In this document: piece by piece, positions 61,202 to 64,000 of the stretch
Numbering within the stretch: the stretch's first letter is position 1
Layout: every line of letters begins with the position of its first letter
Program-made: the position numbers and the translations under genes
Notes under the pieces: generated by a model
What the model was told of the DNA's origin: nothing
Seen by the model: only the letters and a program-made list of their open reading frames with translations
Databases searched by the model: none
NCBI RefSeq assembly: GCF_016902295.1
Contig: NZ_JACJLQ010000003.1
Location: 1-64,000 of the forward strand
Source: Bacteroides caecigallinarum
GTDB taxonomy: Bacteria; Bacteroidota; Bacteroidia; Bacteroidales; Bacteroidaceae
DNA length: 64,000 nt
Direction of reading: 5' to 3'

Positions 61202-63004
61202 ATGCAAGACATTAGAAACATTGCCATCATTGCCCACGTTGACCATGGTAAAACAACATTAGTGGACAAGATGATGTTGGCGGGACACCTGTTCCGCGGA
61301 GACCAGACAAACGGTGAACTGGTATTGGATAACAACGATTTGGAACGTGAAAGAGGTATAACAATCCTTTCAAAGAACGTATCAATCAATTACAAGGGTA
61401 CAAAAATCAACATTATAGACACTCCGGGACACGCCGATTTCGGTGGTGAGGTAGAACGTGTGCTGAATATGGCAGACGGCTGTATCCTGCTTGTGGACGC
61501 ATTCGAAGGTCCTATGCCACAGACCCGCTTCGTACTGCAAAAGGCTCTCCAGATAGGATTGAAACCAATCGTAGTAGTAAACAAGGTGGACAAACCCAAC
61601 TGCCGTCCTGAAGAAGTATATGAAATGGTCTTCGATCTGATGTTCAGCCTCAACGCAACAGAAGACCAGCTTGACTTCCCGGTTCTGTACGGTTCGGCCA
61701 AAAACAACTGGATGGGTGAAGACTGGAAAACTCCGACAGACAGCATTACACCTCTGCTTGATGCAATCGTGAAATATATTCCTGCTCCACAGATGCTGGA
61801 AGGTACTCCACAGATGCTTATCACATCACTGGACTACTCTTCATATACAGGACGTATCGCTGTGGGACGTGTACACAGAGGTACAATTACAGAAGGTATG
61901 AACATTACATTGGCCAAACGTGACGGCACAATGGTAAAATCAAAAATAAAAGAAGTACATACATTCGAAGGTCTCGGACGCAAGAAAGTAGAATCTGTTT
62001 CATCCGGCGACATCTGTGCCATAGTAGGTATAGAAGGTTTTGAAATCGGAGATACTATATGCGATTTCGAAAATCCGGAGCCACTTCCGCCAATCGCCAT
62101 CGACGAGCCTACAATGAGCATGCTTTTCACCATAAACGACTCACCTTTCTTCGGTAAAGAAGGGAAATATGTGACTTCACGCCACATACACGACCGTCTG
62201 ATGAAGGAACTCGACAAGAATCTTGCACTCCGTGTGAGAAAGACAGAAAACGAGGATGGTAAATGGATTGTCTCAGGACGTGGCGTGCTCCATTTGTCCG
62301 TACTTATCGAAACAATGCGCCGCGAAGGCTACGAGCTTCAGGTAGGTCAGCCACAGGTTATCTTCAAGGAAATAGACGGTGTGAAATGCGAACCTATCGA
62401 GGAACTTACAATCAGCGTGCCAGAAGAATTCTCAAGCAAGATGATTGATATGGTTACCCGCCGTAAAGGAGAGCTTACATCAATGGAAACTCAGGGCGAC
62501 CGTGTAAACATAGAATTCAACATGCCTTCGCGCGGAATCATCGGTCTGCGTACAAATGTGCTTACCGCATCACAGGGAGAAGCCATAATGGCACACCGCT
62601 TCAAGGAATACCAGCCATACAAGGGTGAGATAGACCGCCGTACCAACGGTTCGATGATAGCCATGGAATCGGGTACAGCATTTGCATACGCCATAGACAA
62701 GCTTCAGGATAGAGGCAAGTTCTTTATCTATCCACAGGATGAGGTCTATGCAGGACAGGTGGTAGGTGAACACGTACACGAAAACGACTTGGTAATCAAC
62801 GTTACAAAATCAAAGAAACTTACCAATATGCGTGCTTCCGGTTCGGACGACAAGGCACGAATCATCCCTCCGGTAATATTCTCACTTGAAGAAGCATTGG
62901 AATACATCAAGGAAGACGAATACGTAGAAGTTACTCCAAAAAGCATGCGTATGCGTAAGATTATTCTTGACGAGACTGAGCGCAAACGTGCAAACAAAAA
63001 CTGA
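61202..63004 (+). CDS. typA: Ribosome-associated translational GTPase TypA/BipA
   Basis: A 600-residue EF-G-like GTPase. G1 motif AHVDHGKTT at residues 11-19, switch RERGITIL near 40-47, G3 DTPGHADF near 73-80, G4 NKVD near 127-130, then domain II, two alpha/beta domains related to EF-G domains III and V, and a C-terminal BipA-specific domain. Acts in 50S assembly and stress or cold adaptation. Start chosen from the promoter position. A terminator follows at 63031. Confidence 0.96.
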   Translation: MQDIRNIAIIAHVDHGKTTLVDKMMLAGHLFRGDQTNGELVLDNNDLERERGITILSKNVSINYKGTKINIIDTPGHADFGGEVERVLNMADGCILLVDAFEGPMPQTRFVLQKALQIGLKPIVVVNKVDKPNCRPEEVYEMVFDLMFSLNATEDQLDFPVLYGSAKNNWMGEDWKTPTDSITPLLDAIVKYIPAPQMLEGTPQMLITSLDYSSYTGRIAVGRVHRGTITEGMNITLAKRDGTMVKSKIKEVHTFEGLGRKKVESVSSGDICAIVGIEGFEIGDTICDFENPEPLPPIAIDEPTMSMLFTINDSPFFGKEGKYVTSRHIHDRLMKELDKNLALRVRKTENEDGKWIVSGRGVLHLSVLIETMRREGYELQVGQPQVIFKEIDGVKCEPIEELTISVPEEFSSKMIDMVTRRKGELTSMETQGDRVNIEFNMPSRGIIGLRTNVLTASQGEAIMAHRFKEYQPYKGEIDRRTNGSMIAMESGTAFAYAIDKLQDRGKFFIYPQDEVYAGQVVGEHVHENDLVINVTKSKKLTNMRASGSDDKARIIPPVIFSLEEALEYIKEDEYVEVTPKSMRMRKIILDETERKRANKN

Positions 63005-63030
63005 TTATAACATCAATTCTATAATAAGTC

Positions 63031-63067
63031 AATTCCATTGGGCTCACCGGTCCAATGGAATTGTTAT
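63031..63067 (+). terminator. typA terminator
   Basis: AATTCCATTGG (63031-63041) and CCAATGGAATT (63052-63062) form a perfect 11-bp stem with a 10-base loop, followed by GTTATTT. Confidence 0.85.
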
Positions 63068-63100
63068 TTAAATAAGATTTATCCTACAAACTAATCAATT

Positions 63101-64000
63101 ATGAAAATCCTGATCACCGGTGCGGCCGGTTTCATCGGCTCAAGACTTATGCATGTTTTATCTAAAAAAGGAGAAACCGTAGTTGGAATAGACGAAATAA
63201 ACAACTATTACGACGTACGCATGAAATTCGCCAGGCTGAAAGAATGCGGAATTACTGTTCCTGATAATTTCTTTTTCTACAATGAAAAGGTGAAAAGTAC
63301 GATTTTTCCCAACTGCACATTCATAAAAATGTCAATAGACGACAAACCTTCAATAGATAAATTATTTGCTGAAGAGAAATTCGACAAGGTAATGAACCTT
63401 GCGGCACAAGCCGGTGTAAGATATTCCATAAGTAATCCATACGCATACCTGAACAGCAACATCACCGGTTTTCTGAATATACTCGAAGCCTGCCGTAACA
63501 ACAGTGTGGGACATCTTATTTTCGCCTCGTCAAGCTCAGTTTACGGTCTTAACTCCAAGGTACCTTACTCTGAAGAAGATAAGGTGGACAGCCCGGTAAG
63601 TCTTTATGCCGCCAGTAAGAAATCGAATGAACTGATGGCACATGCCTACAGCAAACTATATGGTTTTGCCGTAACAGGATTAAGATATTTCACTGTTTAT
63701 GGCCCGTGGGGACGACCTGACATGGCTCCGATGCTTTTCGCTCAAGCCATCTCAAAAAACGAACCTATAAAGATATTCAACAACGGTAACCTGAGCAGAG
63801 ATTTCACTTACATAGACGATATAGTTGAAGGCACAATAAGGGTAATCAACAATACCCCAAAAGCAGAAGAATGCGAAAACGGTGTGGCATATAAAATTTA
63901 TAACATCGGATGTTCGAAACCTGTAAAGCTTATGGACTTCATCAAAGAGATGGAGCAGGCTTTAGGTAAAGAAGCCATCAAAGAATATCTTCCAATGCAA
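63101..64000 (+). CDS. NAD-dependent nucleotide-sugar epimerase, 3' end beyond window
   Basis: An uninterrupted frame of 300 codons from ATG 63101 that runs off the window. It is an extended short-chain dehydrogenase: ITGAAGFIGS (NAD loop, residues 5-14), SSSSVYG near 137-143 and the catalytic YAASKK near 165-170. The NNYYDVRMKFARL segment near 34-48 is a mark of UDP-glucuronate 4-epimerase types (CapI/LpsL). It probably supplies UDP-galacturonate for surface polysaccharide, fitting the glycosyltransferase cluster. The 3' end and true length cannot be judged here. Confidence 0.85.
   Translation, partial: MKILITGAAGFIGSRLMHVLSKKGETVVGIDEINNYYDVRMKFARLKECGITVPDNFFFYNEKVKSTIFPNCTFIKMSIDDKPSIDKLFAEEKFDKVMNLAAQAGVRYSISNPYAYLNSNITGFLNILEACRNNSVGHLIFASSSSVYGLNSKVPYSEEDKVDSPVSLYAASKKSNELMAHAYSKLYGFAVTGLRYFTVYGPWGRPDMAPMLFAQAISKNEPIKIFNNGNLSRDFTYIDDIVEGTIRVINNTPKAEECENGVAYKIYNIGCSKPVKLMDFIKEMEQALGKEAIKEYLPMQ

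Overview
The window reads as chromosomal DNA of a gut-type Bacteroidales bacterium, most likely Bacteroidaceae (Bacteroides or Phocaeicola). The reasons are: promoter matches to the Bacteroidetes sigma consensus (TTG/TTTG, about 20 nt, then TAnnTTTG) in front of many genes; the order uppS-bamA-skp-skp-murI; an HU gene of the HU-HIG type; several Bacteroides-style lipoproteins; and a mannan/N-glycan cluster of three GH92 enzymes, a GH130 phosphorylase and an MFS transporter. No tRNA, rRNA, CRISPR array, complete insertion sequence or phage structural gene was seen.

Layout. 0.1-4.5 kb is housekeeping: an SRPBCC protein, pyrE, comF-recX-prmC and ribD. 4.5-18.6 kb is an accessory island, AT-rich in its left half. 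It holds a three-gene cassette sce7726-sce7725-RES, an Apea-like HEPN protein, a candidate 130-nt small RNA with promoter and terminator, an unknown cysteine-rich protein, an Eco57I-type methylase paired with a PLD-helicase, a candidate structured RNA of about 345 nt on the minus strand, and an HU-HIG gene whose leader carries four 22-bp palindromic repeats. 18.6-28.1 kb is a five-gene minus-strand operon for mannoside breakdown (GH92, GH92, MFS, GH130, GH92 in transcription order). 28.28-28.55 kb is a scar in which the start of a second sce7726 gene is fused to the end of a second HU gene, i.e. both ends of the island with its middle missing.

28.7-46.5 kb is core cell biology: a lipoprotein, uppS, bamA, two Skp/OmpH chaperones, murI, a LolC/E-type permease, rbfA, an O-methyltransferase, pyruvate kinase, aroQ, xerD, a TPR lipoprotein, a thioredoxin-like lipoprotein without its cysteines, comM and a cation efflux protein. 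46.7-56.5 kb is metG followed by a polysaccharide cluster: a Wzx-type flippase and six glycosyltransferases. 56.7-64 kb holds a YfhO membrane protein, mtnN-luxS, rpsO, typA and the start of a UDP-sugar epimerase gene that runs off the end.

The most unusual window-wide signal is a set of intergenic arrays of short palindromes repeated at an 11-bp (or 22-bp) period. The sequence differs from site to site but the architecture is the same. The clearest is eight CGT-N3-ACG units at 56596-56683; others lie at 4479-4533, 7513-7580, 17775-17864, 28550-28587, 46537-46573 and 60527-60559. Together with the two candidate RNAs and the island scar, these are the parts most worth following up. All functional names are from reading motifs and context; no database search was run.
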